Of a stretch of 64,000 nucleotides of DNA, positions 34,030 through 42,002 are shown in pieces (position 1 is the stretch's first letter; every line of letters begins with the position of its first letter). The notes beneath the pieces were generated by a model. The model had not been told where the DNA came from and ran no database searches. It was given only the letters and a program-made list of their open reading frames with translations. The DNA is from Streptomyces umbrinus (GTDB lineage: Bacteria; Actinomycetota; Actinomycetes; Streptomycetales; Streptomycetaceae). Location of the stretch: contig NZ_JAUSZI010000002.1 in the NCBI RefSeq assembly GCF_030817415.1, positions 11,135,501-11,199,500 of the forward strand, written 5' to 3'. The position numbers and the translations under genes were made by a program.

Positions 34030-35319
34030 TCAGACCGAGGGCGCGGTGTCGTCCGTCGGCGGCGGCAGCGCGTCCCGCATCGGGGGCAGGATGTTCTTGA
34101 CGTAGTCCTCGACCGCCGTGTCCAGGCCGATGTCGTGCTGTGCCCGCTCCGACAGGTACCAGCGGTGTTCGAGCAGCCCGTGGTAGAGCTCGGCCGAATC
34201 CATCGAGCCGCGCAGCTCGCGCGGCACGGCACGCACGGTCGGCCGGAAGACGTCCCGCACCCAGCGGTGGGCCAGCACTTCCGGACGGGCGGCGTGGGGG
34301 TCCCCCCTGCTCGAGCGAAGCCGAGAGCTTGGGGGAGGGTCACCGGGCGCGTAGTCGTCCTGGGTGGCCATCCAGGCCTCCAGGTCGTTGAGCAGCCGCC
34401 GCGCCTGGTTCTCCTCGGCGTCGAGCCCGGTCAGCCGCAGCAACTGGCGCTGGTGGTGGCCCGCGTCGACGACCTTCGGCACGAACGTGACGGTGTCACC
34501 GTTCGAGGAGTGCGCGATCTGCATCTCGGCGACATCGAAACCGAGGTCGTTCAGGCGGCGGATGCGGCGGTCGATGTAGTGGTGCTTGCCCGCCGGGTAC
34601 ACGGACGTGCGGGTCAGCTCCTCCCACAGCCGGTTGTAGCGCGCGCAGATCTCCATGCCGAACTCGATCGGGTCCACCGACGGGTGGAGGGCGCCGGACG
34701 CCTCCAGGTCCAGCAGCTCCCCGCTGATGTTCACGCGCGCGAGGTCCAGGTCGTACTCGCGCTGCCCGGGACTGAGTTGCGGATGCAGCTCCCCGGTCTC
34801 GGCGTCGACGAGATACGCAGCGTACGCGCCCGCGTCCCGCCGGAACAGCGTGTTGGACAGCGAGCAGTCGCCCCAGGCGAACCCGGCGAGGTGGAGCCGG
34901 ACGAGGAGCACGGCCAGCGCGTCCATGAGCCGGTGCATGGTGGCGGGCCGCATGGTGGTCTCGAACATCGACCGGTAGGGCATCGAGCCGCCGAGATGCC
35001 GGGTGATCAGGACGGATTCCAGCGGCTCGCCGCCCTCGTCGGTGCGGCCGGTGACCACGGCGAGCGGGTCCACCGACGGGATGTTCAGCCGGTCGAGACT
35101 GCGCAGCAGCTCGTACTCCCGCAGGGCGGGCCGCTCGGCGAGCTCCTTGACCGCCACGACCTCCGTACCGGCGCGCGCGTAGCGCACCACGTGCCGCGAG
35201 ATGCCCCGCGGCAGCGGTACGAGGTAGTGCTCGGGCCATTCCTCCAGGGGCAGCTGCCACGGCAGGTCGAGCAGGAGCGCGGGATGCTCCGGGTTGGTGG
35301 CGCTGATCTGCAAAGCCAT
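34030..35319 (-). CDS. DUF4032 domain protein with kinase-like N terminus
   Basis: A 429-residue protein. The N-terminal half resembles a small-molecule or LPS kinase fold: VVAVKELAERPALREYELL with a Lys, LHLAGFAWGDCSLSNTLF resembling an HGD catalytic loop, and AYLVDAETGEL resembling the DFG-like Asp. The C-terminal half is DUF4032 (KHHYIDRRIRRLNDLGFDVAEM, LTGLDAEENQARRLLNDLEAW). A dispersed chromosomal repeat is inserted within the coding sequence and translated as a PPPSSRLRSSRGDP-like stretch at about residues 329-343, with the frame kept open. Function unknown. The stop lies nine bases from that of the convergent USP gene. Confidence 0.8.
   Translation of the reverse strand: MALQISATNPEHPALLLDLPWQLPLEEWPEHYLVPLPRGISRHVVRYARAGTEVVAVKELAERPALREYELLRSLDRLNIPSVDPLAVVTGRTDEGGEPLESVLITRHLGGSMPYRSMFETTMRPATMHRLMDALAVLLVRLHLAGFAWGDCSLSNTLFRRDAGAYAAYLVDAETGELHPQLSPGQREYDLDLARVNISGELLDLEASGALHPSVDPIEFGMEICARYNRLWEELTRTSVYPAGKHHYIDRRIRRLNDLGFDVAEMQIAHSSNGDTVTFVPKVVDAGHHQRQLLRLTGLDAEENQARRLLNDLEAWMATQDDYAPGDPPPSSRLRSSRGDPHAARPEVLAHRWVRDVFRPTVRAVPRELRGSMDSAELYHGLLEHRWYLSERAQHDIGLDTAVEDYVKNILPPMRDALPPPTDDTAPSV
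34296..34339. repeat. GGGGGTCCCC...CTCGAGCGAAGCCGAG...GGGGGAGGG repeat inside a gene
   Basis: A 44-base element with outer C-run/G-run arms and an inner CTCG...CGAG stem. A nearly identical copy, three bases shorter, lies in the intergenic region at 43566-43606. Here it sits inside the DUF4032 reading frame without stopping it. Confidence 0.8.
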
Positions 35320-35444
35320 CGCTCGCTTGCCCTGCCCTTACGGTCGGCCGTCATGTCGCAGGAGCATCTCCGCACCTGGACGTCCCCTTCGTCAACATGG
35401 ACGTCCGTTTCGTCACGAGGTGGGAGATGCGCCCGCTCCTCGGC

Positions 35445-37082
35445 TCAGACCGGCTGATCCACCCCCAGCACCGCGCGGACCTCGAACTTCTCGTACGTCT
35501 CGGCCGGCTCTGTGTCCTCCGGGCGACGGGCCAGGACGGTGCCCAGCCAGCCCAGCAGGAACCCGGCCGGCACGGAGACGATGCCCGGGTTCTGCAGCGG
35601 GAAGAAGGCGAAGTCCGCGTCCGGGTAGAACGAGGCGGGCCTCGATGAGACGACGGGCGAGCAGATGACCAGCAGTACGGACGTGACGAGGCCGCCGTAC
35701 AGGCTGAGCAGGGCCCCGCGCGCGTTGAAGCGGCGCCAGAACAGGCTGTAGACCATCGTCGGCAGGATCGCGGACGCGGCGATGGCGAAGGCGAGGAACG
35801 CCAGGGTGGCGGTGTTCGTCCCCCAGGAGACCAGCGCCAGCAGCATCCCCAGGACACCGATCACGACGGCGGACAGCCGGGCCACGGTCAGCTCCTCCCG
35901 CTGGCTCGCCCGGCCCTTGCGGATCACCTCCGCGTACAGGTCGTGCGCGAGGGAGGAGGCAGCCGCGAGGGTGAGGCCCGCGGCCACGGCCAGCAGCGTC
36001 ACGAACGCCAGACAGGAGATGAGTGCGGTGAGCAGGGCGCCGCCGAGGTCCTGTGCGAGCAGCAGCACCGCGGCGTCGCCCTTCGCGTCGATGTCCGCGA
36101 TGACGTCCCGCCCGACGATCGCGGTCGCGCCGAGGCCGAGTACGCCGGCGGCGAGACACACGAAACCGACCAGGCCCATGGCCCACAGGATGGAGCGTCG
36201 CAGCACCCGGGTGGCGCTCGGGGCCAGCAGCCGCATCATCACGTGCGGGAGCGCGGCCAGTCCCAGCACGATGGCGATCTGCAGGCTGAAGAAGTCGAGC
36301 TTGTTGGTCGTGCTGCCGCCGTAGCGCAGCCCGGGCTCCAGGAACCGCTGGCCGATCCCGCTGCCGGAGGCCGCTCCGCCGAGCAGATCGTCGACGTTCC
36401 ACTGGTAGCGGTGCAGCACCATGACGGCGGTCACGGCGACACCGACGACCAGCATGACGGCCTTGACGATCTGGATGAAGGTCGCGCCGGGCATACCGCC
36501 GAGCGCCACGTACAGCACGACCAGGGTGCCGATGGCCACGATGCACAGAGTGCGGGTGGCGCTGGACGGTTCGCCGAGGAACTGCGTCAGCAGGGCGACG
36601 CTGCCGACCAGTTGGGCGACGAGGTAGAGCACGGTGATCGTCAGAGTGCAGAAGGCGAGGGCGAGGCGGACGGAGCGCCGGCTGCGCGGAAGACGCAGTG
36701 CCAGGGTGTCGCCGAGCGTGAACTTGCCGGAGTTGCGCAGGGGTTCGGCGATCAGCAGCAGCACCATCACCCAGGCCACGCTGGTGCCCACGAGGTACAG
36801 CAGGCCGTCGTACCCGGTCAGTGCGACCAGGCCGGTGCTGCCGAGCAGGGTGGCGGCGGAGAGATAGTCCCCGCACATCGCCAGGCCGTTGCGCAGCGGC
36901 GTCATCGTGCGGTTGCCGAGATAGAACTCGCTGATCTCGTCACCCTGCGGCGCGGTGATGAGCGCGGTGAACATGCTGACCACGACGACCGACACGAACA
37001 GGATGAAGGTCAGCTTCAGACTGAAGCCGCCGACGACACCGGCGGAGAGGGTGACCAGGTGGTCCTGGGGGAGAGTCACCAT
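35445..37082 (-). CDS. Sodium:solute symporter, acetate/ActP type
   Basis: A 545-residue SSS-family carrier with about 13 membrane segments. Family features are EFYLGNRTMTPLRNGLAMCGDYLSAATLLG, YLVAQLVGSVALL, a VALGGMPGATFIQIVKAVML helix and LPHVMMRLLAPS. The ASDY-like TM1 block and its company with a DUF485 protein place it in the ActP/MctC group that takes up acetate, propionate or pyruvate. Its start overlaps the DUF485 gene stop (ATGGTGA), so the two are translated together. Confidence 0.87.
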   Translation of the reverse strand: MVTLPQDHLVTLSAGVVGGFSLKLTFILFVSVVVVSMFTALITAPQGDEISEFYLGNRTMTPLRNGLAMCGDYLSAATLLGSTGLVALTGYDGLLYLVGTSVAWVMVLLLIAEPLRNSGKFTLGDTLALRLPRSRRSVRLALAFCTLTITVLYLVAQLVGSVALLTQFLGEPSSATRTLCIVAIGTLVVLYVALGGMPGATFIQIVKAVMLVVGVAVTAVMVLHRYQWNVDDLLGGAASGSGIGQRFLEPGLRYGGSTTNKLDFFSLQIAIVLGLAALPHVMMRLLAPSATRVLRRSILWAMGLVGFVCLAAGVLGLGATAIVGRDVIADIDAKGDAAVLLLAQDLGGALLTALISCLAFVTLLAVAAGLTLAAASSLAHDLYAEVIRKGRASQREELTVARLSAVVIGVLGMLLALVSWGTNTATLAFLAFAIAASAILPTMVYSLFWRRFNARGALLSLYGGLVTSVLLVICSPVVSSRPASFYPDADFAFFPLQNPGIVSVPAGFLLGWLGTVLARRPEDTEPAETYEKFEVRAVLGVDQPV

Positions 37083-37486
37083 CCGCCGAACCGCCTCTGC
37101 TGCTGGGGGACCCGGGCCCGCGCGGCCGCGTCGCGATGCAGCTCGGCGCGCAGACGGTCGGCGGCCGGATCGACCCGCCGCTCCATGTGCACCGTGTACC
37201 GCCAGGCGGTCAGGGCCATCACGGCGAACTGACCCACCCCGCCCGCGAGTCCCAGCGTCACATGACCGAACAGCGGCCGATTGAGCACGTCCGGCAGGAA
37301 ACTCGACAGCAGCACGAACAGCAGGAACCCACCCACCGAGATCGACAGCGCCACCGCCCCGAATCTGCGGTGGGCGCCGCGGATGGAGCGGAAGTCGGGA
37401 TGCGAACCGATCATGTTCCGGGCCACGGTTTCGGACTGCGTGCTGTCCGGAGGGGAACCGTAGTACGGGCTTGGGTGTTGTGGCAT
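37076..37486 (-). CDS. DUF485 family membrane protein
   Basis: A 136-residue protein with two membrane segments (GAVALSISVGGFLLFVLLSS and HVTLGLAGGVGQFAVMALTAW) followed by a basic tail. DUF485 proteins accompany ActP-type symporters almost always and may be accessory subunits. The N-terminal ~40 residues are polar. ATG at 37486 was chosen since AAGG precedes it by seven bases; the frame is open further upstream but with sequence unlike the family. Confidence 0.8.
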   Translation of the reverse strand: MPQHPSPYYGSPPDSTQSETVARNMIGSHPDFRSIRGAHRRFGAVALSISVGGFLLFVLLSSFLPDVLNRPLFGHVTLGLAGGVGQFAVMALTAWRYTVHMERRVDPAADRLRAELHRDAAARARVPQQQRRFGGW

Positions 37487-37998
37487 ACCGTGCCTTATCA
37501 AATAAGAGTGCAGCTCAAGAGGCATTGCTGAACGCGGCTCAAGTTTCTGGATCGAGCGGGTCGGGAATCGGCCCGAATTGCCACTGAAATCCTCACCGGG
37601 CCAACCCGGAGCGGCCCGGTCGATGGGGTATGTCGGCGAGGCTGAACGGATTCTGGCATTCGATCGATTCAATAATCAACAGCGAAAATGTGAGGGAAAT
37701 GCGAGCGGCCTTATTCGGCCTGCGAAGCCCGTTGGGCTGGCTCAAATGCACCGCACAGCATCGGGCCCCGGAGCCGGCACCGGCACCGCCGGGCTCCTCG
37801 CCGGCGACCCGGGCCGGGGGACGTGATGTGCAGCACGCCGGGGCGGCGGCCGTGACGCCTGTGAGGGGGGTTCTGGCTGGGCACGGCTTGATCAGTGATC
37901 AAGCCCGGTAAAATCCCTGGCCAACGCCCATTCTGCTCATTTGACACCTCGTCGCGCTCAGGGATAGACAGCAGCCCTCTGAGGTCGAGAGGTGAACC
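37487..37998. other. Intergenic region with AT-richer segment
   Basis: About 510 bases between the divergent symporter operon and the 177-residue unknown. Positions 37640-37720 are unusually AT-rich for the genome and probably hold the leftward promoter. A 21-base palindrome is listed separately. No protein-coding or RNA gene is convincing here. Confidence 0.5.
37885..37905. promoter_or_regulatory. 21-base perfect palindrome GGCTTGATCA-G-TGATCAAGCC
   Basis: Ten-base arms around a single central G. It ends 93 bases before the start of the 177-residue unknown and is about 400 bases from the symporter operon. The size and odd centre are typical of a dimeric repressor operator (GntR type, for example). 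No regulator gene is adjacent. Confidence 0.5.
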
Positions 37999-38532
37999 GT
38001 GTACGAGCCGAATGTGGTCGGGGACTGGCAGGAGTACGACGATGAGCATGCCGGCCTGCGCATTCGCGTCCATGGCTTGGAGAAGGCGGAGCCGCCGCGC
38101 GGTCGTGACGACGCGGCCGAGGGCCTGATCTACTTCCGATTCCGGGTGACCGTCGAAAACCGGACGACCGAGCATTTCGGCATTCATCTCGAAGACGGCC
38201 AGCTCGACATCCGTATCGGGACCGACGGCGAGAGCGCGTTTCTGGACTGGCGCAACTCGCAGTTCATCGAGGGCTTCGACGTCTATCCCCTGCGCCGGGC
38301 CACCGCTGTCCTGTTCGCTGCGGCTCCCGAAAGCGGCCTCTCCGCTGTGGACATCCAGGTCCAGTTGAAGGTCGACGACGAGTGGACCGAGCGCTACCTC
38401 TGGTCCGGCGGCATCGGCCTGCACGAGTCGGCGGTCGGTGTCGGCGCCCGCCCCGAATCCGCCGCGGACGGTCTCGCCGCCCAGGTGATCAGCTTCCTGG
38501 AGAGGGAAGCGGGCCAGGGCCCGGCTTCCTGA
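37999..38532 (+). CDS. Hypothetical protein, predicted beta-rich
   Basis: A 177-residue acidic protein with alternating hydrophobic strands (GLIYFRFRVTVENRTTEHFG, LDIRIGTDGESAF, AVDIQVQLKVDD) and a short C-terminal amphipathic helix. No signal peptide, membrane segment or catalytic motif is seen. The strand pattern resembles small immunoglobulin-like folds, but no family could be assigned. GTG start with AGAGGTG upstream. Alone on its strand; converges on the argP-like gene. Confidence 0.65.
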   Translation: MYEPNVVGDWQEYDDEHAGLRIRVHGLEKAEPPRGRDDAAEGLIYFRFRVTVENRTTEHFGIHLEDGQLDIRIGTDGESAFLDWRNSQFIEGFDVYPLRRATAVLFAAAPESGLSAVDIQVQLKVDDEWTERYLWSGGIGLHESAVGVGARPESAADGLAAQVISFLEREAGQGPAS

Positions 38533-38565
38533 CGACTGGAAAGGCGGAGCCGCTCCGGTCGTGGC

Positions 38566-39486
38566 TCAGGCGCCTCGCACCGGGTCCAGAGCCTCGGCGG
38601 CCGCCGACGCGACGGCCTCGGACACGGCGGCGAGCGCCGGGAAGTCGAGCTTCCACTGCTGCCAGTACAGGGGGATGTAGATCCTCGAGTCCGGGGCGAG
38701 ATTGACGAGCCGTCCCGCTTCGAGCAGCGGCGCCGCCTGTACCTCGGGAGCCATGCCCCACCCCATTCCGGCCGCGACGGCGTCGACGAACCCCTCCGAC
38801 GTCGGCACGAGATGCCGCGGTGAACTCGCCGCGCCGCGACCGCGTTCGAGCCCCCGGACGAACGCGTCCTGGAGATCGTCACGTCGGTCGAAGGCCACCA
38901 CGGGCGCGTCGCCGATCACGTCCCGCAGCGGGGTGTCCGGCCACCCGCCGAGCCGTCGCGCGGCGAAATCGGGGGCGGCCACCGGGACGTACCGCATACG
39001 CCCGAGGCTCCGGACGGAACAACCCGTCACCGCCTCCGGCGACGAGGTCACCGCCGCCATCACCAGCCCCTCGCGCAGCAGCGTGGCCGTGTGGTCCTGG
39101 TCCTCGCGGCGCAACTCGTAGCAGAGCCCGAGTTCCTCCGGTACGCGGGCGAGGGCGGGCAGGAACCAGGTCGCCAGCGAGTCGGAGTTGACCGCGATCG
39201 ACAGCCGTGTCGGTTCGTCGGAGCCCGACATGCCGAGCTCGGTCCTGGCCTCGTCCTCAAGGCGGGCCAGTTGGCGCGCGAACCGCACGACGACCTCGCC
39301 GGACTCGGTCGGCCGGACCGGTTTCGTACGCATCAACAGGACGCGCCCCGTGCGCTGTTCGAGCGCCTTGACCCGCTGGCTCACCGCCGACGGCGTCACA
39401 TGCAGCACCGCGGCCGCCGCGTCGAACGTGCCCTCGTCCACGACGGCCAGCAGGGTACGCACCTGGTCGAGGGGAAGCTCCGTCAT
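38566..39486 (-). CDS. LysR-type regulator of the ArgP/LysG group
   Basis: A 306-residue LysR-type protein with N-terminal helix-turn-helix (LDQVRTLLAVVDEGTFDAAA, VTPSAVSQRVKALEQRTG) and a periplasmic-binding-type sensor domain. The divergent neighbour is a LysE/ArgO exporter, the standard target of ArgP/LysG, which senses lysine, arginine or histidine. The intergenic region of about 65 bases is AT-rich (around 39495-39530) and should hold both promoters. The ATG at 39486 fits the family N terminus. Confidence 0.88.
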   Translation of the reverse strand: MTELPLDQVRTLLAVVDEGTFDAAAAVLHVTPSAVSQRVKALEQRTGRVLLMRTKPVRPTESGEVVVRFARQLARLEDEARTELGMSGSDEPTRLSIAVNSDSLATWFLPALARVPEELGLCYELRREDQDHTATLLREGLVMAAVTSSPEAVTGCSVRSLGRMRYVPVAAPDFAARRLGGWPDTPLRDVIGDAPVVAFDRRDDLQDAFVRGLERGRGAASSPRHLVPTSEGFVDAVAAGMGWGMAPEVQAAPLLEAGRLVNLAPDSRIYIPLYWQQWKLDFPALAAVSEAVASAAAEALDPVRGA

Positions 39487-39555
39487 CACGAGCGCTAATG
39501 ATACGTAAGAATCTTTAGCTGTACTCTTGACGGCGGCCTTCCTAGCGTGGATGCC

Positions 39556-40167
39556 GTGACCAGCACTCTGACCGCCGCTGCCGCCGGGTTCGGCACCGGC
39601 CTCTCCCTCATCGTCGCCATCGGCGCACAGAACGCCTTCGTCCTGCGGCAGGGCATCCGCAGGGACGCCGTGCTCGCGGTGGTGGGCATCTGTGCCCTGT
39701 CCGACGCGGCACTCATCGCCCTCGGTGTCGGCGGTGTCGGCGCGGTGGTGGTGGCCTGGCCGGAGGCACTGACCGCGGTCGCGCTGATCGGCGGTGTCTT
39801 CCTCATCGGCTACGGCTGTCTCGCCGTACGCCGCGTGTTCCGGCCCTCGGCGCTGCTCGTGGAGGCGGGGACGGCCGGCTCGCGACGGCGGGCCGTACTC
39901 ACCTGTCTTGCGATGACCTGGCTCAACCCGCACGTCTACCTGGACACCGTGTTCCTGCTCGGCTCCATCGCGGCCGACCGCGGCCCGCTGCGCTGGACCT
40001 TCGGCCTCGGCGCCGTCCTCGCCAGCCTGGTCTGGTTCGCCGCGCTGGGTTTCGGCGCCCGGCTGCTCAGCCGCTTCCTGGCCCGGCCGTCGGCGTGGCG
40101 CGTACTGGACGCTCTGGTCGCGGCGATGATGACCGCGCTCGGCGCCACGCTGATCGCCGGGGCGTGA
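39556..40167 (+). CDS. LysE/ArgO family basic amino acid exporter
   Basis: A ~203-residue membrane protein with about six helices. Family features are GTGLSLIVAIGAQNAFVLRQG at the N terminus, ALSDAALIALGVGG, a GYGCLAVRR loop and LTCLAMTWLNPHVYLDTV. It exports lysine, arginine or related amino acids when they accumulate, under control of the divergent LysR-type gene. GTG at 39556 fits homologues; GTG at 39547 is possible. Its last 101 bases overlap the 3-prime end of the convergent EamA gene. Confidence 0.87.
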   Translation: MTSTLTAAAAGFGTGLSLIVAIGAQNAFVLRQGIRRDAVLAVVGICALSDAALIALGVGGVGAVVVAWPEALTAVALIGGVFLIGYGCLAVRRVFRPSALLVEAGTAGSRRRAVLTCLAMTWLNPHVYLDTVFLLGSIAADRGPLRWTFGLGAVLASLVWFAALGFGARLLSRFLARPSAWRVLDALVAAMMTALGATLIAGA

Positions 40168-41116
40168 ACGGCCCCGGGTCCGCAGGCTGTTGGCCGTCCT
40201 GGTCGTCGCGGTGGTGGCCGTGTCGGTCGCGAACGCGGTCGTGACGGTCGTCGCGGTCTCCTCGATGGACGACGGCGACGGCCAGGAGGCCGAGTGCCAG
40301 TCCCACCACCGTCTGCGTCCCGAAGGGTTCGCCGAACATCAGCGCACCCCACACGGCCGTGACGGGGGCCATCAGGAACATCAGGGTGTTGACCTTGGTC
40401 ACCCCCGAGCGCCGCAGGATCAGCCAGTACAGCCCGTACCCGCCGAAGGTGGAGAGCACCACGAGCCACACCACCGCGGTCCAGAAGGAGCCGCTCGCGG
40501 GCGGTGCCACCGTTCCGGTGGCCGCGGCGAGTCCCGTGAACACGACGGCACTTGTGACGGCGTGAACCGTCATCGACACCATCGGGCGGACGTCCGTACG
40601 GGACCGGCGGTCCAGGAAGGTCGCCGCCACCAGGGACAGCATGCCGAGGAACGGCACGAGATACGCCCACCACGCGACGCCCGTCCCGGCGCCCGCGTCG
40701 GCCGCGGTGACGACGGCGACTCCGGTCACGCCCAGCCCCAGTCCGAGCCACTGCGTACGGGACGCCGGCAGGCCCAGCAGTGGCCCGGCCAGCGCTCCGG
40801 CCACCAGGGGCTGCGTGCCGTCGATCAGAGCCGTGGTGCCGCTGGAGACGCCCAGCTCTATCGCGTAGTAGACCGTCAGGAGATAGCCGCTCTGCGACAG
40901 CGCCCCCACGGCGGCCTGCCTGAGCAGATCGCGGGGAGTGAGCCCACGCCACGAAGCCCGCGTCGCGGTCAGCGCGACGATGCCCAGGACGAGGGCCAGC
41001 GGCAGGAAGCGCCACATGAGGAGCGTGACGGCCGGGGCGCTGCCCGATCCGAGCTTGGCGCCGATGAAACCGGAGCTCCAGGCCCCGACGAACGCGATCG
41101 ACAACAGGATGTTCAC
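40067..41116 (-). CDS. EamA/DMT family transporter
   Basis: A 349-residue carrier with ten membrane helices in two EamA repeats (IAFVGAWSSGFIGAKLG ... ALIDGTQPLVAGALAGPLLG; second repeat ending LMAPVTAVWGALMFGEP and VVGLALGLLAVAVV). The ~65-residue tail after the last helix is an unusual Asp/Arg/His-rich run (DRDDRHDRVRDRHGHHRDDQ) and overlaps the lysE gene. GTG at 41116 is preceded by GGAGGTGT. It is divergent from and probably repressed by the TetR gene, through the operator at 41152-41199. Substrate unknown; the drug/metabolite group includes amino acid and drug exporters. Confidence 0.85.
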   Translation of the reverse strand: MNILLSIAFVGAWSSGFIGAKLGSGSAPAVTLLMWRFLPLALVLGIVALTATRASWRGLTPRDLLRQAAVGALSQSGYLLTVYYAIELGVSSGTTALIDGTQPLVAGALAGPLLGLPASRTQWLGLGLGVTGVAVVTAADAGAGTGVAWWAYLVPFLGMLSLVAATFLDRRSRTDVRPMVSMTVHAVTSAVVFTGLAAATGTVAPPASGSFWTAVVWLVVLSTFGGYGLYWLILRRSGVTKVNTLMFLMAPVTAVWGALMFGEPFGTQTVVGLALGLLAVAVVHRGDRDDRHDRVRDRHGHHRDDQDGQQPADPGPFTPRRSAWRRARSSSPRPERPVRATPTAGPGSG

Positions 41117-41151
41117 GACACCACACACCTCCAAAGCGGGTGGCCGACAGA

Positions 41152-41199
41152 AGTAGACCGATCTGTATACCTGACGTCGAGTATACAGATCGGTCTACT
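41152..41199. promoter_or_regulatory. Two-site TetR operator overlapping divergent promoters
   Basis: A 19-base arm (41152-41170, AGTAGACCGATCTGTATAC) and its exact reverse complement (41181-41199) are separated by ten bases. Each arm is itself a 7-of-9 palindrome of the form GTAnACnGATCnGTnTAC, so each can hold one repressor dimer. TACTCT at 41196-41201 and its mirror TACTTC on the other strand are placed to act as -10 boxes, which puts the operator on both promoters. Confidence 0.75.
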
Positions 41200-41207
41200 C
41201 TGGAGGA

Positions 41208-41849
41208 ATGAGCACCTCGAAGACGCAGAGCCCGCAGAGCCCGTCGATCGCCTCGAACGGGCCGCGCCGAGTGCCCCTGACCCCCGGCGCCCGCCGGGCA
41301 CTGGAGGCGGCCGGGCGGCTGTTCTACGACCGGGGTATCCACGCCGTCGGCGTCGACCTCATCGCCGCCGAGGCCGGTGTCACGAAGAAGACGCTCTACG
41401 ACCGGTTCGGCTCGAAGGACCAGATCGTCGTGGAGTACCTCGCCGACCGCGACGAGCGCTGGCGGGCCTTCCTGGCACCCCGGCTCGACGCGGCCCGTAC
41501 CCCTCGCGACGGCGTTCTCGCAGTCTTCGAGGCCTCACGCGACTGGATGGACGCGGCCGGCCCCCGGGGTTGCAGCATGGTCAACGCCCACGCGGAGATC
41601 GACGACACGTCCCACCCGGCGTACGCGATCATCACCGGCCAGAAGCAGTGGATGCTCACCCTGTTCACCGACCTCGTACGCTCCCTCGCGCCCGCCTCGG
41701 CCGACACCCTGGGCCGCACTCTGATGTTGCTCCACGAGGGGGCCCTCGTCGCTCACGGTCTGCGCATCTTTCCTGGCGCCCTCGACCACGCCCGCGAGCA
41801 GGCGGTATCGCTTTTGGCGAAGGTCGAGGACTCGCGTGCGAAAGGCTGA
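41208..41849 (+). CDS. TetR family transcriptional regulator
   Basis: A 213-residue repressor. The N-terminal helix-turn-helix is at about residues 30-75 (RALEAAGRLFYDRGIHAVGV, AEAGVTKKTLYDRFGSKDQIV). The ligand domain contains WMDAAGPRGCSMVNAHAE. It should repress itself and the divergent EamA gene through the repeat just upstream. The start lies only about seven bases after a -10-like TACTCT, and GGAGG is one base before the ATG, so the mRNA may be leaderless or nearly so. The MFS gene downstream is separated by 153 bases. Confidence 0.9.
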   Translation: MSTSKTQSPQSPSIASNGPRRVPLTPGARRALEAAGRLFYDRGIHAVGVDLIAAEAGVTKKTLYDRFGSKDQIVVEYLADRDERWRAFLAPRLDAARTPRDGVLAVFEASRDWMDAAGPRGCSMVNAHAEIDDTSHPAYAIITGQKQWMLTLFTDLVRSLAPASADTLGRTLMLLHEGALVAHGLRIFPGALDHAREQAVSLLAKVEDSRAKG

Positions 41850-42002
41850 CGCGCCTGCCTGTCCGCCTACCGTCTCGTGCCGTCCCGTCCACGGATCGGT
41901 CCGCCGGGCGAAAGCGGCCCCGGATCGGCGATAGTGATCCTCGAATCGAAAGATGTATCGAGCAATCAGGTTGAGCAATCAGGTCGAGGAACCAGGACGG
42001 GC

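Noticed and set aside
40190..41974. 594-codon open frame on the plus strand across eamA and tetR
   Set aside because: Antisense to eamA and out of frame with tetR; composition-only frame.
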